Shown here piece after piece: positions 1 through 7,565 of a stretch of DNA of 64,000 nucleotides. The position numbers and the translations under genes were made by a program. The notes under the pieces were generated by a model that made no database searches, was not told where the DNA came from, and worked only from the letters and a program-made list of their open reading frames with translations. The first letter of the stretch is position 1. The number at the start of each line of letters is the position of its first letter. Source of the stretch: Erwinia billingiae Eb661 (GTDB lineage: Bacteria; Pseudomonadota; Gammaproteobacteria; Enterobacterales; Enterobacteriaceae); assembly GCF_000196615.1 (NCBI RefSeq), contig NC_014304.1, positions 1 through 64,000 on the forward strand, in the 5' to 3' direction.

Positions 1-463
1 GTATTTCTAGAAGGCTTCTGATTGCATTGGCCGCAGCAGCACTGTCAAGCGTCAGAAGGGATGAAATGACGTTCAGCTGCGCTTTAATATCCGACGGACA
101 GCCCTCAGGCTGAATAAACAGCGGAAGAGGAGGGATAAACACTTTTGCCCTGAACATATCGATTATATCGACCTCAACGCCCTCACGCGTCTTCAGAACC
201 TTTTCATCGCGCCAGCCTTCACCCGAGACGGCTATCGTTTCAAAACAACCCAGCCTTGTACATTCAAGCAGCCCCGAAAAAACATACGAGACGTCACCGT
301 GATCAAAATCAACACTACTGACTCTTTTCTTTGTCGCTGCAGACGTGTCGAAGTTAAACGAACCCGCCTGGATGCGAAGCGTCTGGTTGTAGCAGGACGG
401 GCAAAGCCAGGCAGGACACTGGTCGTGTGTAAAAGACGTAAAAAGCGAAGGAATATTTTTCAT
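1..463 (-). CDS. DUF4145-like protein, C-terminus off the left edge
   Basis: An open frame reads from an ATG at 463 leftward past base 1, so only about 154 N-terminal residues are visible. An AAGGA ribosome site lies about 6 bases before the ATG. The N-terminus carries a CPAWLCPSC cysteine cluster that could bind zinc. The visible end (SLLTLDSAAAANAIRSLLE) resembles the helix that opens the DUF4145 domain, a HEPN-like fold found in many accessory and defence proteins. The gene is unusual in having three 11-bp-spaced GTAATAC-type repeats 49-77 bp upstream, shared with parA. The DUF4145 assignment is by eye; function is unknown. Confidence 0.6.
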   Translation of the reverse strand, partial: MKNIPSLFTSFTHDQCPAWLCPSCYNQTLRIQAGSFNFDTSAATKKRVSSVDFDHGDVSYVFSGLLECTRLGCFETIAVSGEGWRDEKVLKTREGVEVDIIDMFRAKVFIPPLPLFIQPEGCPSDIKAQLNVISSLLTLDSAAAANAIRSLLEI

Positions 464-504
464 TCAGCATCCTTGTCAGCCGCAGAAGAGAAGCGGAATT
501 AAAT

Positions 505-540
505 GTAATGTGTAATACATATGTAATTCTTTAGAAATAC
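505..540. promoter_or_regulatory. GTAATAC-type direct-repeat array upstream of the DUF4145-like gene
   Basis: GTAATAC at 512, GTAATTC at 523 and GAAATAC at 534 are spaced exactly 11 bp, one helical turn; a further partial GTAATG starts at 505. The array sits just upstream of the minus-strand gene starting at 463. Regularly phased short direct repeats in front of genes are typical operators for ribbon-helix-helix proteins. The RHH partner of ParA (3013-3306) is the obvious candidate binder, but this is inference. Confidence 0.65.
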
Positions 541-549
541 AAAGGCTAT

Positions 550-1263
550 TCATTTTCGGGTAAGCATACCCGCATAATCCTGCGCATCAAGGCTGAACCG
601 GATCCCCAGCTGCGGCGCCACGTCCAGCGCAAAAACCTTCAGATACTGCTCTGTGCTTTCATAGCGTTCGTGCCCCATATAGGTCTGGACCACTTTCGGT
701 GGGACGTGATTCAGGAAGAGGTGCATTGCAAAGCTGTGCCTCAGCGTTCTCGGGCTGACAGGCGTAACGGCAAAAGCTATGCCGGCCGCACCGGCCCGTT
801 CAGTCGCCTGCTGCAGCCAGCTCCATGCCGTTTTACGGGTCACAGCAAACAGCGGGGTGCGCCGGCCGGGCCGGAACGTTGCAAGATAGCGATGCAGCTC
901 CCGGACGAATGCGCCATCGAGGAGCGGCACCACCCGTGCGACCTTCTCGTCCTTTGCCGGACGTCCCCGGCCGCGGCTGCGCTGTTTGAGCGTCCGCAGG
1001 CGGACAAACGGACGCGGACCGTCCAGCTGCAGATCTTCCGGGGTCACCATCAGCGCCTCGGTGATGCGCGCGCCGGTGTTCCACAGAAACGCAAACAGCA
1101 TGCGCTGGCGTTCGTCATAAAAGCAGCTGAGCAGCACGGCCACCTCGGGCGCCAGCAGGTACTTCGGCAGGTCGGGCTGCAGCAGCGCCATGCCGCGCAG
1201 GGCGAGTGCTGTTTCCCAGCTCTGCGCTGCCACACCGGTGGTGCCGGCCGCAGGCATCAGCAT
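550..1263 (-). CDS. resD: ResD-like tyrosine site-specific recombinase
   Basis: A 237-residue tyrosine recombinase of the type that resolves plasmid multimers (F plasmid ResD group). Visible catalytic elements are Arg66 in TGARITEA, Arg175 and His176 in TLRHSFAMHL, His198 in YMGHERY and the nucleophile Tyr207 in EQYLKVF. The first position of the usual H-x-x-R box is Arg172 rather than His. The length matches the short catalytic-domain recombinases on enterobacterial plasmids. Two groups of 11-bp-spaced GTAATAC-type repeats lie between this start and the next gene. They could be its operator or part of its recombination site. It probably acts in plasmid monomerisation; integration is less likely because no attachment site is evident. 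Confidence 0.85.
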   Translation of the reverse strand: MLMPAAGTTGVAAQSWETALALRGMALLQPDLPKYLLAPEVAVLLSCFYDERQRMLFAFLWNTGARITEALMVTPEDLQLDGPRPFVRLRTLKQRSRGRGRPAKDEKVARVVPLLDGAFVRELHRYLATFRPGRRTPLFAVTRKTAWSWLQQATERAGAAGIAFAVTPVSPRTLRHSFAMHLFLNHVPPKVVQTYMGHERYESTEQYLKVFALDVAPQLGIRFSLDAQDYAGMLTRK

Positions 1264-1285
1264 GACATACTCCTGAACTTCATTT

Positions 1286-1303
1286 GTATTACCTCTGTAT
1301 CAC
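1286..1303. promoter_or_regulatory. Inverted-orientation GTAATAC-type repeats before resD
   Basis: Read on the minus strand, GTGATAC (1297-1303) and GTAATAC (1286-1292) are 11 bp apart. Weaker members, GTGGTTC before and GAAGTTC after, stay in the same phase. The array lies 23-40 bp upstream of the resD start at 1263, where a repressor would block transcription. Its orientation is opposite to the other arrays in the region. Confidence 0.6.
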
Positions 1304-1372
1304 GGATGAACCACATAAGGATTGCAAATGTAGTGTTATCTGAATCCGGTGCGGATATGAATGCGCACACAT

Positions 1373-1401
1373 GAATGACAAATGAAATACTCTTGTAATA
1401 C
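1373..1401. promoter_or_regulatory. GTAATAC-type direct-repeat array, resD distal
   Basis: GAATGAC (1373), GAAATAC (1384) and GTAATAC (1395) follow each other at 11-bp spacing with A/T-rich 4-base spacers. The array lies between the 93-residue gene and resD. It could serve the resD promoter or act as a centromere-like site. Confidence 0.6.
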
Positions 1402-1426
1402 ATAAATCACTGCAGAGTCGCATGGA

Positions 1427-1708
1427 TCAGGGCGTGAATCCGTCATCGTGTTCCGGCTCATCATGGGACAGGTGAGCGCCTGCGGCTTCCGGATACTCCT
1501 CACGCCAGCGCTCCAGCGCGGCTGCCGGCGCCGCCGGATAGTACTGCTCAGAGAGACGGCCAGCGCCGCTCAGCCACAGCACCAGGGTGCTCCCGTCCCG
1601 CTGCGCAAGAGTGAGAACGCCGCTCTCCAGGAGCGTCAGGCGCTCAGCCGGGGTGAGCGTAAGCCCGCCCGGGCTCACCGCGGGAATGTCTTCCAGTGCT
1701 GTGGTCAT
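1427..1708 (-). CDS. Small acidic protein of unknown function
   Basis: A 93-residue reading frame on the same strand as resD, with a GAGGA-type ribosome site about 10 bases before the ATG at 1708. The product is acidic with no membrane segment. It has an N-terminal stretch rich in Leu/Thr/Pro and a tail rich in Asp, Glu and His. No family is recognised. Its promoter region carries a GTAATAC-type array at 1762-1779, so it appears to belong to the same putative regulon as parA and resD. The opposite-strand frame across the same bases is arginine- and glutamine-rich and looks like a shadow. Confidence 0.6.
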   Translation of the reverse strand: MTTALEDIPAVSPGGLTLTPAERLTLLESGVLTLAQRDGSTLVLWLSGAGRLSEQYYPAAPAAALERWREEYPEAAGAHLSHDEPEHDDGFTP

Positions 1709-1750
1709 TAATACCGTCCTCGTCTGAAACTGTCAGTGGCCGCAGGCGCC

Positions 1751-1779
1751 GTGTTTTAAATGTAATACATGAGTAATAC
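1751..1779. promoter_or_regulatory. GTAATAC direct-repeat array upstream of the 93-residue gene
   Basis: Two perfect GTAATAC copies at 1762 and 1773 lie exactly 11 bp apart, with a weaker GTGTTTT one turn earlier at 1751. The array is 43-71 bp upstream of the start at 1708, nearly the same distance as the array before the DUF4145-like gene. Confidence 0.65.
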
Positions 1780-2229
1780 AGCCGCGCGCTGGGCGAATTC
1801 TTTCACTCTCGCAGGGGTAAACCCCGCCAGATTTCAAAATCCGTAAATCTTCCTTCTGACGCCTATTTTGCCCCCGGACAGGAGCCGGCGCCACCGGAAT
1901 AAATCGCCGGTCGCTGAAGGGCTGGGTAACAAAACCCGTCTTATACCGGTATCTGTTACGCAGTAAAAGCGCGGCTCCGGCGCCGGCCGGACTGGAATAA
2001 TTCGCAGAATGGCCGCGCGGGGCGCGCAGCGTCAGGGCTCGGGCAAAAATGACCGGGAAGGGGAGGGCGGGTAACCGTATACCTGTTTTGTTACGTTGCA
2101 CAGGAACAGGCCGGTCGGGCGCTGTTTAAGCAAGCTACGGGGGGTAAGACGGTAAAGCCGGATGCTGCCAGGCGGATCTCTTGATATAGTGAAATCCTTC
2201 AGTATGGCAATCGAAACAGGGATGCACCT
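1780..2229. other. Intergenic region without a convincing gene
   Basis: This stretch is rich in C/G and in short CCGGCG repeats. One minus-strand open frame of 122 codons crosses it, but it has no ribosome site, no recognisable domain and an arginine-rich shadow-like composition. No RNA gene or terminator could be made out with confidence. Confidence 0.4.
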
Positions 2230-2892
2230 ATGATAGAAAGATTTCTGAAAAGGGAAGGGTTAGTTATTGCTATCGGAACCATGATGATTTACGCCGCGGT
2301 CTATTTTTTTGAACGTGGATATTGCAGCGCATTAAACATCCCTCTCGATTACATCGAAATATCAGTACCAACCATAGCCAGTGACCTGTCCCACTTCTAT
2401 TTCTTTATATTTCCTGTTGCCATAATACCCATGGCGATAATGGCAAAAGCTGAAGACAAAAATAACAAAGGATTATATGCACTGGCACCAGTGTCGTGGT
2501 GGCTTGTGTACTCAGCAGTGTTGTTTTTCTATGGGGATAAAACACTACAGTCGGCGTTTATGTGCTTATTTTTCGGTGGCCTTGTTTTTTGGGCTGTCAG
2601 ATACAAAGATGATTTTAAAGAAGGTGATACTCCTTTACGCGCTCAGACCGCGACAGTGATTTTGATTTCGATGACATTATTTTTATTCAGCACAACATTC
2701 ATTGTATTAGGTAGATCGCATGCTGAAGCCGGTAACTTTGAGGTGTACAGAAATAATGATAAAAAATACGCACTATTGAAAGTCTACGGTGAAAATGTAT
2801 TCATGCAGGAAATCAAGGAAGGTAAGAGAGTCAGCGAGATAACCTACTTCAACGCGCAGAATATGACGGGAATGATAATAACGGGTAAATAG
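2230..2892 (+). CDS. Multi-pass membrane protein of unknown function
   Basis: A 220-residue protein with about five hydrophobic segments (roughly residues 10-30, 55-72, 85-103, 106-123 and 140-160). These are followed by a soluble C-terminal tail of about 55 residues rich in Lys, Asn and Glu. It lacks any recognised transporter or enzyme motif. Base composition is clearly more A/T-rich than the flanking maintenance genes, which suggests separate acquisition. It is the only plus-strand gene in the partition region and stands alone with no operon partner. Membrane location is a firm reading; function is unknown. Confidence 0.7.
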   Translation: MIERFLKREGLVIAIGTMMIYAAVYFFERGYCSALNIPLDYIEISVPTIASDLSHFYFFIFPVAIIPMAIMAKAEDKNNKGLYALAPVSWWLVYSAVLFFYGDKTLQSAFMCLFFGGLVFWAVRYKDDFKEGDTPLRAQTATVILISMTLFLFSTTFIVLGRSHAEAGNFEVYRNNDKKYALLKVYGENVFMQEIKEGKRVSEITYFNAQNMTGMIITGK

Positions 2893-3012
2893 GCGCAGAC
2901 TGTCAGGGCCCGACATCCGCAGGTATCAGCCCTTCCGCACACAAACCGGCTTTTGTCGGGCAGAGTCAGACTGGCCGGAAACGCATTTGCTGCGATCCCG
3001 GCCGGTGACAGG

Positions 3013-3306
3013 TCAGAGGTACTCTTTCACCATCTTCACCAGCTTCTCAGGTCCGGCCTGGTTGGCCAGATAAAGTGCGGCGCGAAGGATAGTCGAATCG
3101 GTAATCGTCTTGCTGGGTGCCAGGTCCTGAACCGCGCCCGTCAGCTTTGCGCACATCAGCTTCTCATCCGCCGTCAGGCGTACCGTTTTCGGGGCCTCAC
3201 TGGTCGTTCTGTTACGCCTGGTTCTGACATTGGTAAGGCGGCTTTCCTGTTCTGGCTTGGCTGCTGCAGGCCTTTGTACCTGTGGTCGTTCAAGTTTTCC
3301 GGCCAT
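3013..3306 (-). CDS. Ribbon-helix-helix partition protein (ParB/ParG role)
   Basis: A 97-residue protein with a basic, proline-rich flexible N-terminus (residues 1-38) and a ribbon-helix-helix core at about 40-82 (KTVRLTADEK strand, then two helices). This is the architecture of the small centromere-binding partners of type Ib ParA ATPases: a mobile N-tail that stimulates ParA and an RHH dimer that binds short direct repeats. It follows parA with a one-base TGATG stop/start overlap, so the two are translationally coupled. The predicted targets are the GTAATAC arrays at 4145-4239 and those before other genes. Family reading is good; the exact subfamily is uncertain. Confidence 0.75.
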   Translation of the reverse strand: MAGKLERPQVQRPAAAKPEQESRLTNVRTRRNRTTSEAPKTVRLTADEKLMCAKLTGAVQDLAPSKTITDSTILRAALYLANQAGPEKLVKMVKEYL

Positions 3307-4130
3307 CAGTGTGCTCCTTCTTTAATAGTCATAATTTCTTTTGCCATAGCCCGGTAGTCATTCAGTACCAGAGCACCACGTTTATAAAAATAGAGTGGTT
3401 TGCACACCACCTGCGCCTGGGCAATGTTCTCGTCGGCGCGTATACGGGTTGTAAGCACGTTATTTTTAAAGCGTTCGTTCCCTTCAAGTTCATCCTGAAG
3501 GAATGTATTCATCTTCTTCTTGGAACTGTTGAACTCGTTCCGGAACAGGCTGTAATTAGAGAATTTTTCTTCTTTAATCTCATCCAGATAATCCAGCACG
3601 GTCTCTGCGCCTGTCAGCGAGAAAGAACCGCCATCTATTGGGATAATGACATGATCCGCGATGTACGCTGCATTGGTTGAAGACAGGTTCAGCGCCGGCG
3701 AGCAGTCGATAAGGATAAAGTCGAACTCGCTTAACACCGGCTTGAGGTGGCGAAGCAGAATTTTTTCCCGATGTGGCCTGGCCATACTGTTTTCCATGAC
3801 GCGCTCAAAAGAGGGGTCGGACGGGATCAGGAAAAGTCCCGGAATATCCTCCTCACCATTTTTGGCGGGGATAATGACATCACGTACGTTAAATTTCTGA
3901 TTGCTGTACAAATCGCAGATTGTCGGCCCAAACTGAGCATAGAATTTTTTGCCGTGCGTCAGCACCTCTGTCGCGTTCGCCTGCTGATCGGCATCGACAA
4001 CCAGCACGCGATTTCCCATCAGGGCAAGGGCGACGGCAGTATTGGTCGTGGAAGACGTTTTACCAGGCCCTCCTTTATTACTCATTGCTGCAATGACGAA
4101 TGCCTGCAAATCCAAAATTTTATCAGCCAT
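3306..4130 (-). CDS. parA: ParA-family partition ATPase
   Basis: A 274-residue ATPase with the deviant Walker A box SNKGGPGKTSST (residues 17-28, signature Lys19), the VVDADQQAN motif around 44-52 and the IDCSPA Walker B region. It lacks the N-terminal DNA-binding domain of type Ia ParA, so it fits the type Ib group, whose RHH partner performs repression. That partner is encoded immediately downstream with a one-base overlap. Two repeat arrays occupy the promoter region. ParA would pattern on the nucleoid and move plasmid copies bound by the RHH protein. There is no sign of damage. Confidence 0.93.
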   Translation of the reverse strand: MADKILDLQAFVIAAMSNKGGPGKTSSTTNTAVALALMGNRVLVVDADQQANATEVLTHGKKFYAQFGPTICDLYSNQKFNVRDVIIPAKNGEEDIPGLFLIPSDPSFERVMENSMARPHREKILLRHLKPVLSEFDFILIDCSPALNLSSTNAAYIADHVIIPIDGGSFSLTGAETVLDYLDEIKEEKFSNYSLFRNEFNSSKKKMNTFLQDELEGNERFKNNVLTTRIRADENIAQAQVVCKPLYFYKRGALVLNDYRAMAKEIMTIKEGAH

Positions 4131-4144
4131 TTACAACCTCACAT

Positions 4145-4173
4145 GTAATTCAAAAGTAATACAGATGTAGTGC
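4145..4173. promoter_or_regulatory. parA-proximal GTAATAC repeat array, candidate operator/centromere
   Basis: GTAATTC (4145), GTAATAC (4156) and GTAGTGC (4167) are spaced at 11 bp directly upstream of parA (start 4130). In type Ib systems the partition site commonly lies here and doubles as the par operator. Confidence 0.7.
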
Positions 4174-4210
4174 TACTATCTGCCTGAAGCAGAGAAAGGT
4201 CAAGGTATTT

Positions 4211-4239
4211 AAAATACAAATGTAATACATTTTGAATAC
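4211..4239. promoter_or_regulatory. parA-distal GTAATAC repeat array, candidate centromere
   Basis: AAAATAC (4211), GTAATAC (4222) and TGAATAC (4233) form a second set of three units at 11-bp spacing. With the proximal array this gives six units upstream of parA, the densest occurrence in the window. Confidence 0.7.
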
Positions 4240-4290
4240 ACATGTCGGCTGAGGGGCCTGCCGATTATGTGCGGGGGTTTACTGAGTGTT

Positions 4291-4785
4291 TTATGATGGA
4301 AGCCGGCAAAGGTAATGAGCGCCACGTTCTGACGTGCCCATGACTTCAAATCCCCGCTGCCTCAGCATTCTGTTCATCAGGGCAGAAGCGGGATAACACC
4401 TGGCTGTAATTCGGTGCTGTCCGTAACCCTCAATCGCCAGGGAAATCAGAAGTTGCCCCCCGCCTTTACCCCGCATGGGTTTTGCAACGTGGACCACAAA
4501 TATCTCGATACAGCGTGTACCGGTAAGATCCTCCGCTGAACGCACCCACATAAACCCGGCCGGCCGTTCATCAGACGCACGAACCAGCATCACCAGGAAG
4601 TGTGCCGAAGGCTGACCGGCGTCGTGCAATCTGAGCACCTCTCTGACGTCTTTCTCAAATGATTTGCTCCCTCTGGCCGTCAGCAGATCGCTGTGAAGGT
4701 GCCTGTCCCGGGCGCTTTCCTCACACTGCGTTATGAAGAACGGGATATCCTTAAGCGTCATGTTTCTGACGTAAAACGTACTCAT
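4291..4785 (-). CDS. GNAT-family N-acetyltransferase
   Basis: A 164-residue protein with a GNAT fold pattern. The acetyl-CoA binding loop is readable as KPMRGKGGGQLL (about 103-114, fitting the Q/R-x-x-G-x-G/A rule). It is preceded by the strand CIEIFVVH and followed by a C-terminal NRMLRQRGFE segment typical of the family. It could acetylate a small molecule or a protein; the substrate cannot be told. It lies 18 bp downstream of a 186-residue gene on the same strand, so the two probably form an operon. A toxin role (as in GNAT-RHH pairs) is possible, but no adjacent RHH antitoxin is present. Confidence 0.75.
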   Translation of the reverse strand: MSTFYVRNMTLKDIPFFITQCEESARDRHLHSDLLTARGSKSFEKDVREVLRLHDAGQPSAHFLVMLVRASDERPAGFMWVRSAEDLTGTRCIEIFVVHVAKPMRGKGGGQLLISLAIEGYGQHRITARCYPASALMNRMLRQRGFEVMGTSERGAHYLCRLPS

Positions 4786-4803
4786 TTATCCAATCCTTTA
4801 AAA

Positions 4804-5364
4804 TCAGAAATCAATCAATCCTCCAATCTGACGGAGGTATTCTTCACCGGTGATTTGCGGATGATAAATGACATCCTGGAGAAGAGTAGAATAATGCTGC
4901 ATAAACACCTTGCCGATTACGTCGGGTTCATTTTTCAGCTTACCCCAGGTGGTGAGGAATGTGGGATCGATAATTTCATAAGACGGCGTGGTTAACCACG
5001 CATGCAGATTAAAACTTCCCCCCGACAGAGGATGAGAAATGTGGCGTTTGAGTTCCGGCAGGGGAGTGTAAAAATAGTCACGCTGATGACGCTGTACGTA
5101 ACCCAGCGTATAAACCAGCGGTGCGCCGAGAATGGATTCTATTCCTTTCTTCATATTCAGCGTTACGAAAAAACACTGACGATATATATCATCAGTGGAG
5201 AAACTGCCAAGAAATTCCTGCATGAAAGCGCTGAGTTCATGACTTTTTGCTTCTGCCACCCGGTGCGCCGAAGGTTTGAAATAGGGGGCACACATTCCCC
5301 AGGAATCCGTACGTTCTATAGCAGCCTGGAATTCAGCCTCATAATCATTTTCTTTTTGTTTCAT
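4804..5364 (-). CDS. Unknown protein with a possible Cys-His-Asp triad
   Basis: A 186-residue soluble protein not assignable to a named family. Three positions resemble the papain/transglutaminase-like order: a Cys in IYRQCFFVTL, a His in FNLHAWLT and an Asp in YEIIDPTF, where H-A-W and I-I-D-P-T strongly recall transglutaminase-like folds. The Cys is preceded by an aromatic/Arg context and followed by a helix-like segment. It is first in a two-gene set with the GNAT gene 18 bp downstream. The enzyme reading is an inference; a non-catalytic protein is equally possible. Confidence 0.55.
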   Translation of the reverse strand: MKQKENDYEAEFQAAIERTDSWGMCAPYFKPSAHRVAEAKSHELSAFMQEFLGSFSTDDIYRQCFFVTLNMKKGIESILGAPLVYTLGYVQRHQRDYFYTPLPELKRHISHPLSGGSFNLHAWLTTPSYEIIDPTFLTTWGKLKNEPDVIGKVFMQHYSTLLQDVIYHPQITGEEYLRQIGGLIDF

Positions 5365-5423
5365 TATTTATCTCAATGTGGTTCAAGGAACCAACCCAAT
5401 GTGGAGTACAAAATTTTTTACTA

Positions 5424-5471
5424 GAGGCGACAACTGTTGTTCCCTATAACTCATCAGGTCAACGCCGCCGG
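5424..5471. repeat. Partial copy of the IS110-element left end
   Basis: About 48 bp starting GAGGCGACAACTGTTG match 13481-13528 with only three substitutions, and similarity then fades. The other copy stands at the upstream end of an IS110-family element. Here there is no transposase nearby, so it is probably a remnant or a related solo end. Its outer GGCGACA arm no longer pairs perfectly (ACGCCGCC instead of TGTCGCC). Confidence 0.7.
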
Positions 5472-5556
5472 AAAGTCGATGGCCACCGCCGGCGCGTAGG
5501 GAAGCATTCCGTTCATAGATGATGTGAGTCCGTTGATTAAGGCATTGAACCAGGCT

Positions 5557-6168
5557 TCAGTAAAAGCCATCCTCGTGACCACGCGTCTCGTTGTCAAGAT
5601 CAAGGAGATACCTCAGCCCGTCGTCGATACCGTCAAGGTCGTCAGAGGCGGCGGCCATCTGCTCCCCAAAACGGCGGGTGTTAATATATTGGATCCCTTC
5701 CAGGCTCCGTCCTCCTTCTATTGTGCGGGCATAGCGGAAGCCGGTGGCCCTCAGGTCAGCCTCGTTCAGCGCTCTCACGACGGCGCTGACCCGACTGAAG
5801 TCGGACGGGCTCAGCGTATCATCGGCCTCAAGGAGCACCTTGCGGGCCACTTCCCACAGCGAATTGAGGTTGTGCGTGACCTTTTCACTGCCGCGGGGGG
5901 CATTATCCCGGAGCAGCTGGCGGGCCAACCCGGTGACCTGCTTAATCTGCAGTTCAATGTGGTGGCGGTAGAGAAACACCACGGGATACACCAGAAAATC
6001 CTGGTCGCGTGCGGTTTCATCAATATGCCGGATGAGGATGTCTGCGGCCCGACGGTAACCTTCGGTGTAGGCGGTCCCGTGGTCGAGCATATAATTGAGG
6101 CAGGCATTATTGTGCCAGTCGCTGTCGCTGGCCAGCAGCCCTGCATCTGATGACGTTTTCTTTTTCAC
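5557..6168 (-). CDS. HEPN-like protein downstream of a PIN protein
   Basis: A 203-residue soluble, helical protein. The start is a GTG at 6168 chosen because AGGAG lies five to six bases upstream. The central segment YPVVFLYRHHIELQIKQV followed by HNLNSLWEVA resembles small HEPN-type helical proteins, in which the R/H residues can be part of an RNase site; this is not a firm match. The gene follows the PIN-domain gene by 61 bp on the same strand, so the two are likely co-transcribed. Together they would pair two nuclease-type folds, as in some toxin-antitoxin or abortive-infection loci. Function is unknown. Confidence 0.6.
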   Translation of the reverse strand: MKKKTSSDAGLLASDSDWHNNACLNYMLDHGTAYTEGYRRAADILIRHIDETARDQDFLVYPVVFLYRHHIELQIKQVTGLARQLLRDNAPRGSEKVTHNLNSLWEVARKVLLEADDTLSPSDFSRVSAVVRALNEADLRATGFRYARTIEGGRSLEGIQYINTRRFGEQMAAASDDLDGIDDGLRYLLDLDNETRGHEDGFY

Positions 6169-6229
6169 CTTAGCTCCTGAATCTTCTCATACCGGGCCGC
6201 CGCGTTTAAAGGCGTCCGACTGCACGTAT

Positions 6230-7327
6230 TTATTGACCATAATTCGGAAAGATTTCCCGTATGTAACGGGCAGAATCAAGGTCAAGGTCAAAAATGCCCT
6301 CCTCAAAATCCAGACCGATAATTTCTGCATTTTGCCTCAGCCCGTCAGTAAAGCCGATCTCAAGCGTGGCTTTGTAAAGCTCCCCATGACTGTACAGGTG
6401 CCTGCTGTGCTCAACCCCGTAATAAACCCGGTCTTCCCGGTCATAATGGGCATGTGTGTAATCGGTAAATCCGTGAGTGGCGTTCAGCCCGACGCTGAAT
6501 TCGGTATCGTAAGTGGCCCCGTCTCGGCTGACGTCAATCAGCTGCAGCGTTGCGATCTCCAGGCTCATTATCTTGATATCTTCTACTTCAGGATCGATAC
6601 CTTCATCGGAAGAAACACTGAACTCAGCCTCTTCAATTTGTTTCCTGGCCGTTGCAAGGATATCCACCCTGAGCTGCTCCAGCACGCTATCAGCGAACGT
6701 GGACAGCTCCGCCAGCTCAGCATCGTTCCTGTTAACCAGGTCAAGCAGTTCGTCAATGCCGGACAGATAAAGGAAATTATTGTTAGCTGCCGCGACCGCC
6801 TCCATATCCCCGTCACCGCTTACCACATAGACTTTGTGCATGCGGGCCCTTGCCAGGGCATCCACCGCAGCAAGTGAAAACGCGTCCGGAAACTCTGACT
6901 TCTTCGCCTCCCGGTGAAAAGGTGGTGCCCCGCTGAAATAGTCATCAAAGATCTGGTTCGGACTGACTGCGGCAACTGAAACAGTTTCGGTCAGGCCATT
7001 ATCCACTAGTGCACGGAATTTTCGGGTGGCTTCGTCCAGAACAGCGTCAGGTGTCACCGCCGGAAAAAGGCCGCCGCCGGTGGCTTCATCTGCAACGCGC
7101 AAAAAACTGGCGTCCTTCTTAAATTGGTTCAGGTGCCTGACCGCCTCAGTGGCAAATTTTTTCAAATGGGACTCAATCTCAGAACGCACCACGTCAGTTA
7201 TCAGCAGGTGTATTTTCCGTTCAGCGACCATTTGTTCCAGCCTAGCCAGCGCGTAGTGGCCAAACTGAAGCCTTTTCATTTCATAGGCGGAAGTATCGAT
7301 AAACACAAGTCGCGTCTGCAGCTCCAT
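6230..7327 (-). CDS. PIN-domain (DUF4935-like) putative ribonuclease
   Basis: A protein of about 365 residues starting at ATG 7327; an upstream ATG at 7405 would add 26 unlikely residues. The PIN-type acidic residues are visible in order: LVFIDTS (Asp11), the Glu in VVRSEIESHL, the Asp in EFPDAFSLAAVDAL and the Asp residues in VVSGDGDMEAVA. The family architecture (PIN_12/DUF4935) has a long acidic C-terminal domain, here about residues 190-365. PIN domains cut single-stranded RNA with metal ions. The gene is the first of a pair with the HEPN-like gene. Upstream, and divergent, is a protein with a FitA-like RHH domain, the usual antitoxin fold for PIN toxins. No strong ribosome site is seen. 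Confidence 0.7.
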   Translation of the reverse strand: MELQTRLVFIDTSAYEMKRLQFGHYALARLEQMVAERKIHLLITDVVRSEIESHLKKFATEAVRHLNQFKKDASFLRVADEATGGGLFPAVTPDAVLDEATRKFRALVDNGLTETVSVAAVSPNQIFDDYFSGAPPFHREAKKSEFPDAFSLAAVDALARARMHKVYVVSGDGDMEAVAAANNNFLYLSGIDELLDLVNRNDAELAELSTFADSVLEQLRVDILATARKQIEEAEFSVSSDEGIDPEVEDIKIMSLEIATLQLIDVSRDGATYDTEFSVGLNATHGFTDYTHAHYDREDRVYYGVEHSRHLYSHGELYKATLEIGFTDGLRQNAEIIGLDFEEGIFDLDLDSARYIREIFPNYGQ

Positions 7328-7565
7328 GCGGGGGGCCTTTTGTATTGATGTTGTTTGTAAGCAATAAATATAACCCACCTCCTGCGCGCGGTAATGCACC
7401 TTCATGACGTCAGGGGGCTTTTGTCGGATCCGCTTCTACCTTTTTCCGGATCTGAACGGTGGATGAGAGACATATTTCACGTAAGGTAAAAATAAAGAAA
7501 CGCCTTATTGAATGTGAGCACACAATGAATCATTATGTGCATATAATTCATTATTTGATTACATA

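Noticed and set aside
670-1374. Plus-strand open frame opposite resD
   Set aside because: It mirrors the recombinase gene, lacks a ribosome site and has an arginine/glutamine-rich shadow composition.
1733-2101. Minus-strand frame of 122 codons upstream of the 93-residue gene
   Set aside because: No ribosome site, no domain and it spans the GTAATAC array; treated as chance.
505-4239. GTAATAC arrays as replication iterons
   Set aside because: Units are 7 bp at 11-bp spacing and sit in promoter regions of several genes without a nearby rep gene or DnaA box; an operator/centromere reading fits better.
6095-6877. Plus-strand frame across the PIN gene
   Set aside because: Opposite to a gene with clear PIN motifs; no recognisable product.
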